This document shows positions 7,089-13,494 of a stretch of DNA of 13,494 bases, in pieces. Source of the stretch: Chitinophagaceae bacterium. GTDB taxonomy: Bacteria; Bacteroidota; Bacteroidia; Chitinophagales; Chitinophagaceae. The position numbers and the translations under genes are program-made. The stretch covers positions 1-13,494 of the forward strand of contig CANHEC010000016.1 of the NCBI GenBank assembly GCA_947459455.1, given 5' to 3'. The notes beneath the pieces are model-generated. The model was given only the letters and a program-made list of their open reading frames with translations. It was not told where the DNA came from and did not search any database. Within the stretch, counting starts at the first letter, position 1, and each line of letters opens with the position of its first letter.

Positions 7089-8054
7089 TCACTGCTGCCC
7101 GGCTGCTGCTTCCTCGTTTTCTGCCCGTATGCGGTGGCGGCTATGTGCCTTGATAGAGGCAATACTCACATTGATCTCGAATCCGATAATGAGAATCAAT
7201 GAGTTGATGTATACAATATTCATGAGGATGATAACCGTGCCTACCGAACCATACACTTTGTTGATCTGGCTGAAATTATTGACCCAAATGGAAAAAAGCC
7301 AGGTAACGAAAATGGTGAGCAAGGTGGCGAGTACGGCGCCGGGCGACCGCAGGCTCCACTTCACCTTTACGGCGGGACCGTAGCGGTAAATGAATGCAAT
7401 GGTAAAGTAGGTGAGGGCCAGAATTATGAGCCAGCGGCTGTAGTTTACAACATGAACAATGAGTGGATTATCCCAGCCCAGTTGCTTTAGTATCAATGTC
7501 TTTAAATTACCCTGTGTGGCCAATAGCAACATGCTGGCAATAATGAGCAGTACCAGCAAAAAGGTGAGCCGAAAAGCGGTCCAGCGCTTGGCCATGAAGC
7601 GGGTGCTACGACCTTCAAAGTAGCTCTTGTCGAACGTGTTCATAATGCCCATCATGGCATTGGAACTGAAGAAAATGATGAATGCCACGCTCAGCCACAT
7701 CAGGCCGCTTCTTTCGGTGGCAAAAAAATCGTTGATAACGCCGGCTAGCAGATCGTACACCTGGCGGTTGCTCAGCACGTCGTTCAGTGCCGTCAGTAGC
7801 TGGTCCTTAAAGCCAATACTGGCAGGCAAAAATGGAACCAGTGTAAACAGAAAGATGAGACCGCCGGGGATGGCCATGACGATGTTGAATGAGATAGCGG
7901 CCGCTCGTTCGCTGAAGCCAATTTTGCGTACCTGCTGAAAAAAGAAGTGCAGCACATCGTACACTGGTATGCCCTCAAAGCCTGGCAGCGTCACCCGCTT
8001 GCTGGTACGCAGCAGGTAGGCAATGGGGGGCAGGGTCACGAGTCTTCTTTTCAT
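7089..8054 (-). CDS. YihY/BrkB-family inner-membrane protein
   Basis: The protein has 321 residues and about six membrane segments, near residues 52-76, 118-138, 162-180, 208-224, 238-259 and 271-293. Family marks include the AAISFN start of the first helix, IFFSSNAMMGIMNTFDKSY (127-145), the YGPAVK loop (225-230), and NKVYGSVGTVIILMNIVYI (265-283) leading to the GFEIN motif (291-295). The C-terminal tail is charged and cytoplasmic-looking (AENEEAAAGQQ). BrkB was named for serum resistance in Bordetella; E. coli YihY has no settled function, and the family was once wrongly called ribonuclease BN. The start ATG at 8054 is 18 bases after the mltG stop, so the two are probably co-transcribed. 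Confidence 0.9.
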   Translation of the reverse strand: MKRRLVTLPPIAYLLRTSKRVTLPGFEGIPVYDVLHFFFQQVRKIGFSERAAAISFNIVMAIPGGLIFLFTLVPFLPASIGFKDQLLTALNDVLSNRQVYDLLAGVINDFFATERSGLMWLSVAFIIFFSSNAMMGIMNTFDKSYFEGRSTRFMAKRWTAFRLTFLLVLLIIASMLLLATQGNLKTLILKQLGWDNPLIVHVVNYSRWLIILALTYFTIAFIYRYGPAVKVKWSLRSPGAVLATLLTIFVTWLFSIWVNNFSQINKVYGSVGTVIILMNIVYINSLILIIGFEINVSIASIKAHSRHRIRAENEEAAAGQQ

Positions 8055-8072
8055 GCAGTAGCGTGTGCGGAA

Positions 8073-9119
8073 TCAGGGGTTGGCTTTTTTGGCAGCTTTG
8101 CGGGCCAGCCAGGCTTGCAGGCTATCCTGGTATTCATCGGCCGCCTTCAGGTGGGCATTGTAGTCGGCATTGAACACTGATCCGCCCGACAGATCGGCCT
8201 TCGCTACAAAGTACAAGTAATTGGTGCCAGGTGCTTCCAGTACAGCATCCAAGGTGGCCAGGCTGGGGATGCAAATGGGGCCGGGCGGCAGGCCTTTGTT
8301 GAGATAGGTATTGTACGGTGAAACGGTTTTCAGTTGATTGTAAGTTACCTGATTGCTGATGAAATCTTTACGGGCATACCGAATGGTCGGGTCTGCCTGC
8401 AGCGGCATTCCTTTGCGCAGCCTGTTGATGTACACACTGGCTACCAGCGGCTTATCGGGCGCTTTGTTGGTTTCTTCTTCCACAATGCTGGCGATGATGT
8501 ACACCTCGGCAGGCGAAAAGCCAAGTTGTTCGGCTTTGGCCTTGCGGTCGTTTTGCTGCCACCACTGCTCGGTGCCGGCCGCCAGTTTTCTAAACAGCCC
8601 ACCGATGCTGCTGGTCCAGTAAATGCGGTAAGTGTTTTGTGTGAGGGCGGTCATGAACGTAGCAGGTGACACGCCAAAGGGGCGAAGGCTGTCTTCGCTG
8701 CTGATAAAGGCGGTCACCGTAGCGGAGTCCTGATAAATTAGTTTACTGATGCGGCCGGCGAAGTCTTCCGGCAGCCGCATTTTACCCAGTACCAACTTTA
8801 CTTCTTCCTGCCGTCCATTGGCCAGCATGCGATAGATGCTCCATACTGAAGCGCCGCGTTTTACCCGGTATTTACCAGGTTTTACTTTGTTGAAATAGTT
8901 CCTTGCATCGGCCAGCCATTCAAAGCTGGTGGTGCTGCCAAGTGCCCCCGTTTCGGTGAGTGCCTGCAGCACCGCGGCCCGGTCTGTTTTACCGGGGTAG
9001 ATATATACAACAGTGGAGTCGCCTTCAAATTGAGTAGCGCTGCTGAAAAAAAAGAACCAGATGGCTACCGCAGCCAAAAGGGCCAGTAGAAGTGAAGCAC
9101 GAACTATTTTCTTGAGCAT
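8073..9119 (-). CDS. mltG: Endolytic peptidoglycan transglycosylase MltG
   Basis: MltG cuts nascent glycan strands inside the chain and so sets strand length at the inner membrane. The 348-residue protein starts at the ATG at 9119; the longer frame to 9149 would use TTG and delay the membrane anchor. It has one N-terminal transmembrane helix (about 8-25), then a LysM-like region (about 37-112), then the YceG catalytic domain. The catalytic Glu is in IIASIVEEETN, Glu214 by alignment with the E. coli active site. It is followed by the family motifs MPLQADPTIRYA (238-249), YNTYLNKGLPPGPI (269-282) and NYLYFVAK (300-307). The usual GxHxF near the C-terminus reads GGSVFN here, so the His is absent. 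It follows the secG terminator and is followed 18 bases later by the BrkB gene. No clear promoter or Shine-Dalgarno site is visible. Confidence 0.93.
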   Translation of the reverse strand: MLKKIVRASLLLALLAAVAIWFFFFSSATQFEGDSTVVYIYPGKTDRAAVLQALTETGALGSTTSFEWLADARNYFNKVKPGKYRVKRGASVWSIYRMLANGRQEEVKLVLGKMRLPEDFAGRISKLIYQDSATVTAFISSEDSLRPFGVSPATFMTALTQNTYRIYWTSSIGGLFRKLAAGTEQWWQQNDRKAKAEQLGFSPAEVYIIASIVEEETNKAPDKPLVASVYINRLRKGMPLQADPTIRYARKDFISNQVTYNQLKTVSPYNTYLNKGLPPGPICIPSLATLDAVLEAPGTNYLYFVAKADLSGGSVFNADYNAHLKAADEYQDSLQAWLARKAAKKANP

Positions 9120-9154
9120 GAAGAAACTTTGATTAGAGGCTGCCAGCAAATTGC

Positions 9155-9186
9155 AATAAAAAATCCTGCCGACAAGGGGCAGGATT
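9155..9186 (-). terminator. Rho-independent terminator after secG
   Basis: A perfect 9-bp stem (9162-9170 with 9178-9186; AATCCTGCC and its complement) with a 7-base loop is followed, on the minus strand, by a run of T (complement of 9155-9161). It lies about 40 bases after the secG stop and 36 bases before the mltG start, so mltG either has its own promoter in this short gap or depends on read-through. Confidence 0.85.
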
Positions 9187-9223
9187 GTTCAGATATGTTG
9201 ACAGGCGGTTGCCCGTACGGAGT

Positions 9224-9586
9224 TTACTTTTGAGCGGGTGCCGGTGTGCTGGCCGGTGCTGCGGGCTGCTGCTGGGCAGGGGCTGCCGGCTTAGGCGCAG
9301 TTTGGGCCGGGGCGGCACCACCAGTACCTACGCGGTCCAGCGCCTTGGTAGACTGTGAGGGACCACTGATGAACAGTACACTGACAATGCACAGCACACC
9401 GATGATGGCAGCAAACAGCCAGGTACCTTTTTCCAGCACATCGGTGGTTTGCTTTACACCCATAAACTGATTGCCAAGGCCGGCCACATTGCCGGTCAGG
9501 CCACCGCCTTTGGGGTTCTGTACCAGTACAATCAAACCAAGAATAACAGAAGCCAGAATAATGAGTATGAGAAACAAAATAGTCAT
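9224..9586 (-). CDS. secG: Preprotein translocase subunit SecG
   Basis: SecG is the small accessory subunit of the SecYEG channel in the inner membrane. The 120-residue protein has the expected two helices (about 1-22 and 55-75) joined by a loop carrying VLVQNPKGGGL (20-30), the conserved SecG signature. After helix two it has a tail of about 45 residues made almost only of Ala, Pro, Gln, Thr and Lys, longer than in E. coli-type SecG and probably disordered. Its ATG at 9586 overlaps the TGA of the upstream gene by four bases (ATGA), which suggests translational coupling. A terminator follows. Confidence 0.93.
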   Translation of the reverse strand: MTILFLILIILASVILGLIVLVQNPKGGGLTGNVAGLGNQFMGVKQTTDVLEKGTWLFAAIIGVLCIVSVLFISGPSQSTKALDRVGTGGAAPAQTAPKPAAPAQQQPAAPASTPAPAQK

Positions 9587-10422
9587 TGTGTCAGTTTTTC
9601 AATTTGGCTGGCAAAGAAAGCAGATTTTTCAGGATGCAGCAAAGATAATTTGCGGTAGAGAGCAATGGCTTCCGCCTTCAGTCCCTGGCGGGCCAGCACC
9701 TCGGCCATGGCAGCGGTTATCACCGGGTCTTTGTGCAGGCTTTCGGTAGCCTGGCGGGTCACCTGAGGGTCGTCAGAAAACTGTCCGGTTTGGTAGTTCA
9801 TTCGCTTCATGCCTTTCAGCCATTGGGTAAAGCTCTTCAGCTGCCGGTCGAACTGGCTGTTCGTCAGCAGGTTCGGATCTATTTTGATACCCAGTGAGGC
9901 AAAATAGTCGACCGTGTGGTAGGGCTGAAACAGCAGTGCATCATCGTCCGCCGCGGCTTCATCCGTCTCCGTGGTGGTAGCTGTGGGCAGCGTTTCCAAT
10001 GCTTGTTCGGTCTCGGCAGCTGGCGTGGCAGCAGGGGCAGCATCAACGTGGTCGACGGTATCGGCAGCAGGCTCCGGTTGTGCCAGTTCAGCTGTTTTGG
10101 TCAGCAGCCCGGCGTCGGCGTCGGTAGTTGCGTCGGTCGCTGCTACCGCTGGTTCTTCTTCATCGATTGTGATGGGGGCGGATGTTTCTGCAGGAAGTGC
10201 TGTAAACGTGTGCTCTGTAGCAGGCAGGCTTAGCAAAACCTGGCAGCGCAGCGGCTGCTGTACAAACGAAAACAGGCGGCCGGCAGCGGCACTGTCGCCA
10301 GCCAACGCTTGCTGCCAATGTGCTACCGGATACCACGGGTAGTCAGCCGCCAGTTGGCGCCAGTCGGGCTGCGCCGGCAAAGTCGGGCTGGGGGCAAGTT
10401 GGTATTCGATGGCGGGCAACAT
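9583..10422 (-). CDS. Conserved Bacteroidota protein with acidic disordered linker and TPR-like C-terminus
   Basis: No enzymatic domain is recognised. The start chosen is the ATG at 10422 (279 residues), 20 bases after the lptE stop; a TTG at 10449 inside lptE is possible. The N-terminal block contains WRQLAADYPWYPVAHWQQAL (21-40), resembling the yPyf/helix pairs seen in Bacteroidota TPR-like proteins. Residues about 77-162 are a low-complexity Ala/Thr/Pro/Glu/Asp segment, surely disordered. The C-terminal block has YHTVDYFASLGIKI (168-181), SFTQWLKGMKR (197-207), and a helix pair ending ALYRKLSLLHPEKSAFFASQ (254-273), which reads like one TPR unit. There is no signal peptide, so a cytoplasmic location is likely. 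The position between lptE and secG, with a four-base overlap with secG, hints at a role in envelope biogenesis or export; that is inference. Confidence 0.8.
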   Translation of the reverse strand: MLPAIEYQLAPSPTLPAQPDWRQLAADYPWYPVAHWQQALAGDSAAAGRLFSFVQQPLRCQVLLSLPATEHTFTALPAETSAPITIDEEEPAVAATDATTDADAGLLTKTAELAQPEPAADTVDHVDAAPAATPAAETEQALETLPTATTTETDEAAADDDALLFQPYHTVDYFASLGIKIDPNLLTNSQFDRQLKSFTQWLKGMKRMNYQTGQFSDDPQVTRQATESLHKDPVITAAMAEVLARQGLKAEAIALYRKLSLLHPEKSAFFASQIEKLTQ

Positions 10423-10442
10423 GGGTCGAATGTAGGTGCCAA

Positions 10443-10943
10443 TTACCAATTGGAGAAAAGGCGGTTAAAAATCTCGTCGCTCACCCCGCGTATCAGGTCT
10501 TCGCCCAGTTCTGTTTCGGCCTGTTGCAAGGTTTTGTTGCCCGAAAACTCAAAGCTCTTCGTCACCTGGTACTCGGTGGTCTTTCCGGTGATATTATCAC
10601 GCAGACTAATGCTCACCAACACACTCAGCCTGTTCATAGAGGCCTGTTGGGCGCTGATACCTGACGTAGTTACGCCATACTCGGTCACGGCACCGCTGAT
10701 TACCCAATCGGCATCATCGTTGTTGGTACGTGTAAGCCGTGTTTGGCCTACTATCTTTTGCTGTAGCCGGTCGGTCAGGGCAGGGCTCAGCCGTGGGTTC
10801 ACCAGGCGTGCCTTGTTTTCTATGAAATTCACCTTCACGGTTTTTACCTCAGGCGGTATGCTCACGTCTTTAAAAGTGTACACACCGCAGGCTTGCAGCA
10901 GCACGGCTGTGGATAGTAGTATCAAGGCAATTCGGTTCTTCAT
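10443..10943 (-). CDS. lptE: LptE-family LPS-assembly lipoprotein
   Basis: LptE plugs the LptD barrel and helps insert lipopolysaccharide into the outer leaflet of the outer membrane. The 166-residue form starts at the ATG at 10943, which has a strong Shine-Dalgarno run (AGAGGAG, complement of 10951-10957) at good spacing and leads at once into a lipoprotein signal: MKNR, a hydrophobic core and LLQAC with Cys19. The longer frame to 11000 lacks these. Family marks are CGVYTF (19-24), VSIPPEVKTVKV (27-38), LVNPRLSPALTDRLQQK (47-63), and a central ISG..TEYG strand (about 82-91). It is the Bacteroidota type, short and with little identity to E. coli LptE. It starts 43 bases after the sigma-54 activator stop, within the same minus-strand run of genes. 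Confidence 0.88.
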   Translation of the reverse strand: MKNRIALILLSTAVLLQACGVYTFKDVSIPPEVKTVKVNFIENKARLVNPRLSPALTDRLQQKIVGQTRLTRTNNDDADWVISGAVTEYGVTTSGISAQQASMNRLSVLVSISLRDNITGKTTEYQVTKSFEFSGNKTLQQAETELGEDLIRGVSDEIFNRLFSNW

Positions 10944-10950
10944 AGCAAAA

Positions 10951-10957
10951 CTCCTCT
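10951..10957 (-). promoter_or_regulatory. Strong Shine-Dalgarno site of lptE
   Basis: On the minus strand AGAGGAG lies 7 bases before the ATG at 10943. Most starts in this window lack such a site, so it stands out and fixes the lptE start against the longer frame. Confidence 0.75.
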
Positions 10958-10986
10958 TTGTCTCCTGGTGATGATTGGCAGCGGGA

Positions 10987-12273
10987 CTACAGGTTTTCAA
11001 TGTCGTATTCCTTCAGCTTGCGGTACAGCGTACGTTCGCTGATGCCCAAATCGAGGGCAGCATCTTTTCGTTTGCTCCGGTGTTTCTTCAGCGCCTTCAC
11101 TATCAGCTCTTTTTCCATATCAGCTATGTTCAAGCTTTCTTCCACTTCCTCGTGATGGTCAAAACTGTGGGCTGCTTCGGCCACGGTAGCGGTTTGCGGC
11201 ACATACATAGCTGGAGTGGCTGTAGCTGGCTTGGCAGCTACAGGGTAGGTGAGTGGCATCTCGTTGTGCAGCAGGCTGCCGCCCAACAGATCGCCATTGG
11301 CTGGTATGTTTACCGCACCGGGGTTGTTTACCAGCTCCACAAACATGTGCTTCATATCGTTCACATCCTTCTTCAGGTCGAAAATGAACTTGTAAAGGAT
11401 GTCACGTTCGTTGGCAAAGGTCGTTTCGCTCACATAGCCGCTGTGCTGGCCGCTGGATTGGTTGGCCAGTACAGGCAGGTGGTTCAGCGGGCCATCGGGC
11501 AAAAATGGCTTCAGCTCAGCCGCATTGATCTGCTTCGATTTGCTAAGTACACTGATCTGTTCGGCTATGTTTTTCAGTTCCCGCACATTGCCCCGCCAGG
11601 GGTAGCTCATCAGCATATGGCGGGCTTCATCGTCCAGCTGCACCGGCGTAGTATTGTACCGCTCTGCAAAGTCGATGACAAACTTGCGAAACAGCAGCGG
11701 AATATCTTCCTGCCGATCGCGGAGAGATGGTATGCGAATAGGCACAGAGTTCAGGCGGTAGTACAGGTCTTCGCGAAAGCGTCCCCGGTGGCCTTCCTCC
11801 AATAATTCGCGGTTGGTAGCTGCTATCACCCGCACATCGGTTTTTTGCACCTTGCTGGAGCCTACGCGGATGAACTCGCCGGTTTCCAGCACCCGCAGCA
11901 GGCGGGCCTGGGTGCCCAGCGGCATTTCGCCTATTTCATCCAGAAAAATAGTGCCGCCGTTTACGGTTTCGAAATAGCCTTTGCGGGCATCTACAGCACC
12001 GGTAAACGAGCCTTTTTCGTGGCCAAACAGTTCGCTGTCAATGGTGCCCTCCGGAATGGCGCCACAGTTCACCGCAATGAACGGGTTGTGCTTGCGGGGC
12101 GATAGCGAATGGATGATTTGGCTGAACACTTCTTTACCCACCCCGCTTTCGCCGGTAATGAGTACACTCAGATCAGTATTAGCCACCTGCACCGCCACGT
12201 TCAGAGCGTGGTTCAGTGCCGGCGAATTGCCAATGATGCCAAAGCGATTTTTGATGGTTTGTATGTCGGTCAT
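10987..12273 (-). CDS. Sigma-54-dependent activator (AAA+ and Fis-type HTH, no receiver domain)
   Basis: The protein has 428 residues, started at the ATG at 12273. The longer frame to 12318 uses GTG and adds unrelated residues. There is no N-terminal receiver or sensor domain: the AAA+ module begins almost at once. Visible parts are Walker A GESGVGKE (41-48), the sigma-54 contact loop GSFTGA (88-93, Ser where GAFTGA has Ala), Walker B GGTIFLDE (106-113), the FREDLYYRL arginine-finger region (166-174), and the PWRGNVREL sensor II (225-233). A linker of about 125 residues follows, including a helical, coiled-coil-like stretch (ERDILYKFIFDLKKDVNDM, about 289-307). The C-terminus is a Fis-type helix-turn-helix (about 386-425, ISERTLYRKLK). 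It should remodel RNA polymerase with RpoN at -24/-12 promoters. It lies between miaB and lptE; targets are unknown. Confidence 0.93.
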   Translation of the reverse strand: MTDIQTIKNRFGIIGNSPALNHALNVAVQVANTDLSVLITGESGVGKEVFSQIIHSLSPRKHNPFIAVNCGAIPEGTIDSELFGHEKGSFTGAVDARKGYFETVNGGTIFLDEIGEMPLGTQARLLRVLETGEFIRVGSSKVQKTDVRVIAATNRELLEEGHRGRFREDLYYRLNSVPIRIPSLRDRQEDIPLLFRKFVIDFAERYNTTPVQLDDEARHMLMSYPWRGNVRELKNIAEQISVLSKSKQINAAELKPFLPDGPLNHLPVLANQSSGQHSGYVSETTFANERDILYKFIFDLKKDVNDMKHMFVELVNNPGAVNIPANGDLLGGSLLHNEMPLTYPVAAKPATATPAMYVPQTATVAEAAHSFDHHEEVEESLNIADMEKELIVKALKKHRSKRKDAALDLGISERTLYRKLKEYDIENL

Positions 12274-12296
12274 TAGTATGCTTGATTTAGCGGTCC

Positions 12297-12315
12297 GCCA
12301 TGCGGCCATGCGGCC
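12297..12315. repeat. Short 8-bp tandem repeat before the sigma-54 activator gene
   Basis: The unit GCCATGCG occurs twice in a row (12297-12304 and 12305-12312) with a further GCC. It lies in the 71-base gap between miaB and the regulator gene, 24 bases before the ATG. Read on the minus strand it can form a small GGCC-GCAT-GGCC hairpin. No function is evident. Confidence 0.6.
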
Positions 12316-12344
12316 CACTTATCAGGTTGGGCCAATACTTGTTG

Positions 12345-13494
12345 CTAGTTGTGAGCAACCATCTTTCCTAATAGCGTCGCCTGGGTGCTGTCGTGCACCT
12401 GTACCCATACATAGTCGCCTTTTTGCAGGGGCTTGTCATCTTTAGGAAACACCACCACCTTGTTTTGGCTGTTGCGCCCCATCCAGTCTTTGTCGCTGCG
12501 TTTGCTATCGCCTTCTATCAGCACCTTGAAGAGCTTGCCAATGTCTTGCTGGTTGCTTTCGCGGCTCAGTTGGTTTTGCAGCTCTACTATCTCTTGCAGT
12601 CGGCGTTTTTTTACCGGCTCAGGCACATCATCGGCGTAGCGGCGAGCGGCCAGGGTGCCGGGGCGTTCGCTGTAAAAAAACATGTAGCTCATATCGTACT
12701 TGCTGTACTCCATGATGCGCAAGGTATCCTGATGGTCTTCTTCCGTTTCGGTGCAAAAGCCGGCAATGATATCGCTGCTGATGCCGCAGTCGGGCAGTAT
12801 TTCTCTGATGCGATCTACCTTGGCCATGTACCATTCACGGGTGTAGGTACGGTTCATCAGTTGCAGCACCCGGGTGCTGCCGCTTTGCACGGGCAGGTGG
12901 ATGTACTTGCAAATGTTTTCGTAGCGGGCCATGGTATGCAGCACTTCGTCGGTAATGTCTTTTGGGTGCGAGGTGCTGAAGCGTACCCGCAGGTCGGGGC
13001 TGATCAGCGCTACTTTTTCCAGCAGCTGCGCAAAGTTGACAATGCGGCCGTCGTCGTGCACAAAGTAGTAGCTGTCTACATTCTGGCCCAGCAGGGTCAC
13101 TTCCTTAAAGCCGCGGTCAAACAGGTCCTGGCATTCGGCCACAATGCTCACATCATCACGGCTGCGTTCGCGGCCACGGGTAAAGGGTACCACGCAGAAG
13201 GAACACATATTGTTGCAGCCCCGCATAATGCTCACAAAGGCTGTCACCCCATTGCTGTCGAGGCGCACCGGCGAAATATCGGCATAGGTTTCGTCGCGGC
13301 TCAGGATCACGTTCACGGCTTTTTGGCCGGTTTCCGCTTCCTCCACCAGGGCTGGCAGGGTACGGTAGGCATCGGGGCCTACTACCATGTCCACCAGTTT
13401 CTCTTCTTCCAGCAGTTTGCTCTTCAGGCGCTCGGCCATGCAGCCCAGCACACCTACCAGGGTGCCGGGTTTGGCTTCTTTCAGCTTTTTAAAC
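12345..13494 (-). CDS. miaB: MiaB tRNA methylthiotransferase (5' end outside window)
   Basis: MiaB adds a 2-methylthio group to N6-isopentenyl-A37 of tRNAs that read U-starting codons, using radical SAM chemistry and two [4Fe-4S] clusters. The frame runs open to the right edge, giving 382 visible residues; roughly the first 80-100 are missing, with two of the three N-terminal cluster cysteines. The third is in GVLGCMAERLK (Cys18 of the visible part). The radical SAM motif is RGCNNMCSFC (Cys93, Cys97, Cys100), followed by VVPFTRGRERSR. The C-terminal 65 residues form a TRAM RNA-binding domain with VLIEGDSKRS and GRNSQNKVVVFP. The VDMVVGPDAY stretch and the TRAM sequence favour MiaB over RimO or MtaB. 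A GTG at 13451 is internal and not the start. It is probably the first gene, or close to it, of the minus-strand run. Confidence 0.93.
   Translation of the reverse strand, partial: FKKLKEAKPGTLVGVLGCMAERLKSKLLEEEKLVDMVVGPDAYRTLPALVEEAETGQKAVNVILSRDETYADISPVRLDSNGVTAFVSIMRGCNNMCSFCVVPFTRGRERSRDDVSIVAECQDLFDRGFKEVTLLGQNVDSYYFVHDDGRIVNFAQLLEKVALISPDLRVRFSTSHPKDITDEVLHTMARYENICKYIHLPVQSGSTRVLQLMNRTYTREWYMAKVDRIREILPDCGISSDIIAGFCTETEEDHQDTLRIMEYSKYDMSYMFFYSERPGTLAARRYADDVPEPVKKRRLQEIVELQNQLSRESNQQDIGKLFKVLIEGDSKRSDKDWMGRNSQNKVVVFPKDDKPLQKGDYVWVQVHDSTQATLLGKMVAHN

Noticed and set aside
6983..7162. N-terminal extension of the peroxiredoxin-like protein to 7162
   Set aside because: It overlaps the BrkB gene and puts about 60 unrelated residues before a clean signal peptide.
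12274..12318. N-terminal extension of the sigma-54 activator to a GTG at 12318
   Set aside because: The added residues come from the G+C-rich repeat spacer and do not resemble the family; the ATG at 12273 leads directly into the AAA+ module.

Overview
The window looks like a chromosomal segment of a Bacteroidota bacterium, most likely of the Chitinophagaceae type. The evidence is a SusC/SusD outer-membrane pair, lipoprotein signal peptides, mostly weak or absent Shine-Dalgarno sequences, and the gene order miaB - sigma-54 activator - lptE - acidic-linker protein - secG on the minus strand. Base composition is moderate, roughly half G+C by eye. The genes are tightly packed, and both outermost genes are cut by the window edges. 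I see no rRNA, tRNA, CRISPR array, insertion sequence, integrase or phage gene.

Positions 1-5230 (plus strand) hold a three-gene uptake operon: a SusC-type TonB-dependent outer-membrane transporter missing its 5' end, a SusD/RagB-type nutrient-binding lipoprotein, and a DUF4397-like lipoprotein. A strong 13-bp hairpin terminator closes it. The start region of the susD-like gene carries a perfect 15-bp in-frame tandem repeat that copies the start codon and its A-rich leader. No degradative enzyme is encoded here, so the substrate cannot be named.

Positions 5237-6330 (plus strand) hold a translationally coupled pair: a TrmH-type tRNA 2'-O-ribose methyltransferase and a secreted TlpA-like thioredoxin-fold protein, overlapping by ATGA. 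A hairpin built over the stop codon of the second gene probably terminates transcription from both directions.

Positions 6371-13494 (minus strand) read from the right edge as miaB (5' end missing), a receiver-less sigma-54 activator, lptE, a protein with conserved ends and a disordered middle, and secG with a terminator after it. Then follow mltG, a YihY/BrkB membrane protein and a secreted peroxiredoxin-like thioredoxin-fold protein. The theme is envelope biogenesis: LPS export, protein export and peptidoglycan synthesis, with a tRNA modification gene and an enhancer-binding regulator alongside.

Overall this is mostly ordinary core and nutrient-uptake DNA. I do not see a clear new defence or mobile system. 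The points most worth a second look are the reiterated susD start, the regulator placed within the envelope cluster, and the uncharacterised lptE-secG linker protein.
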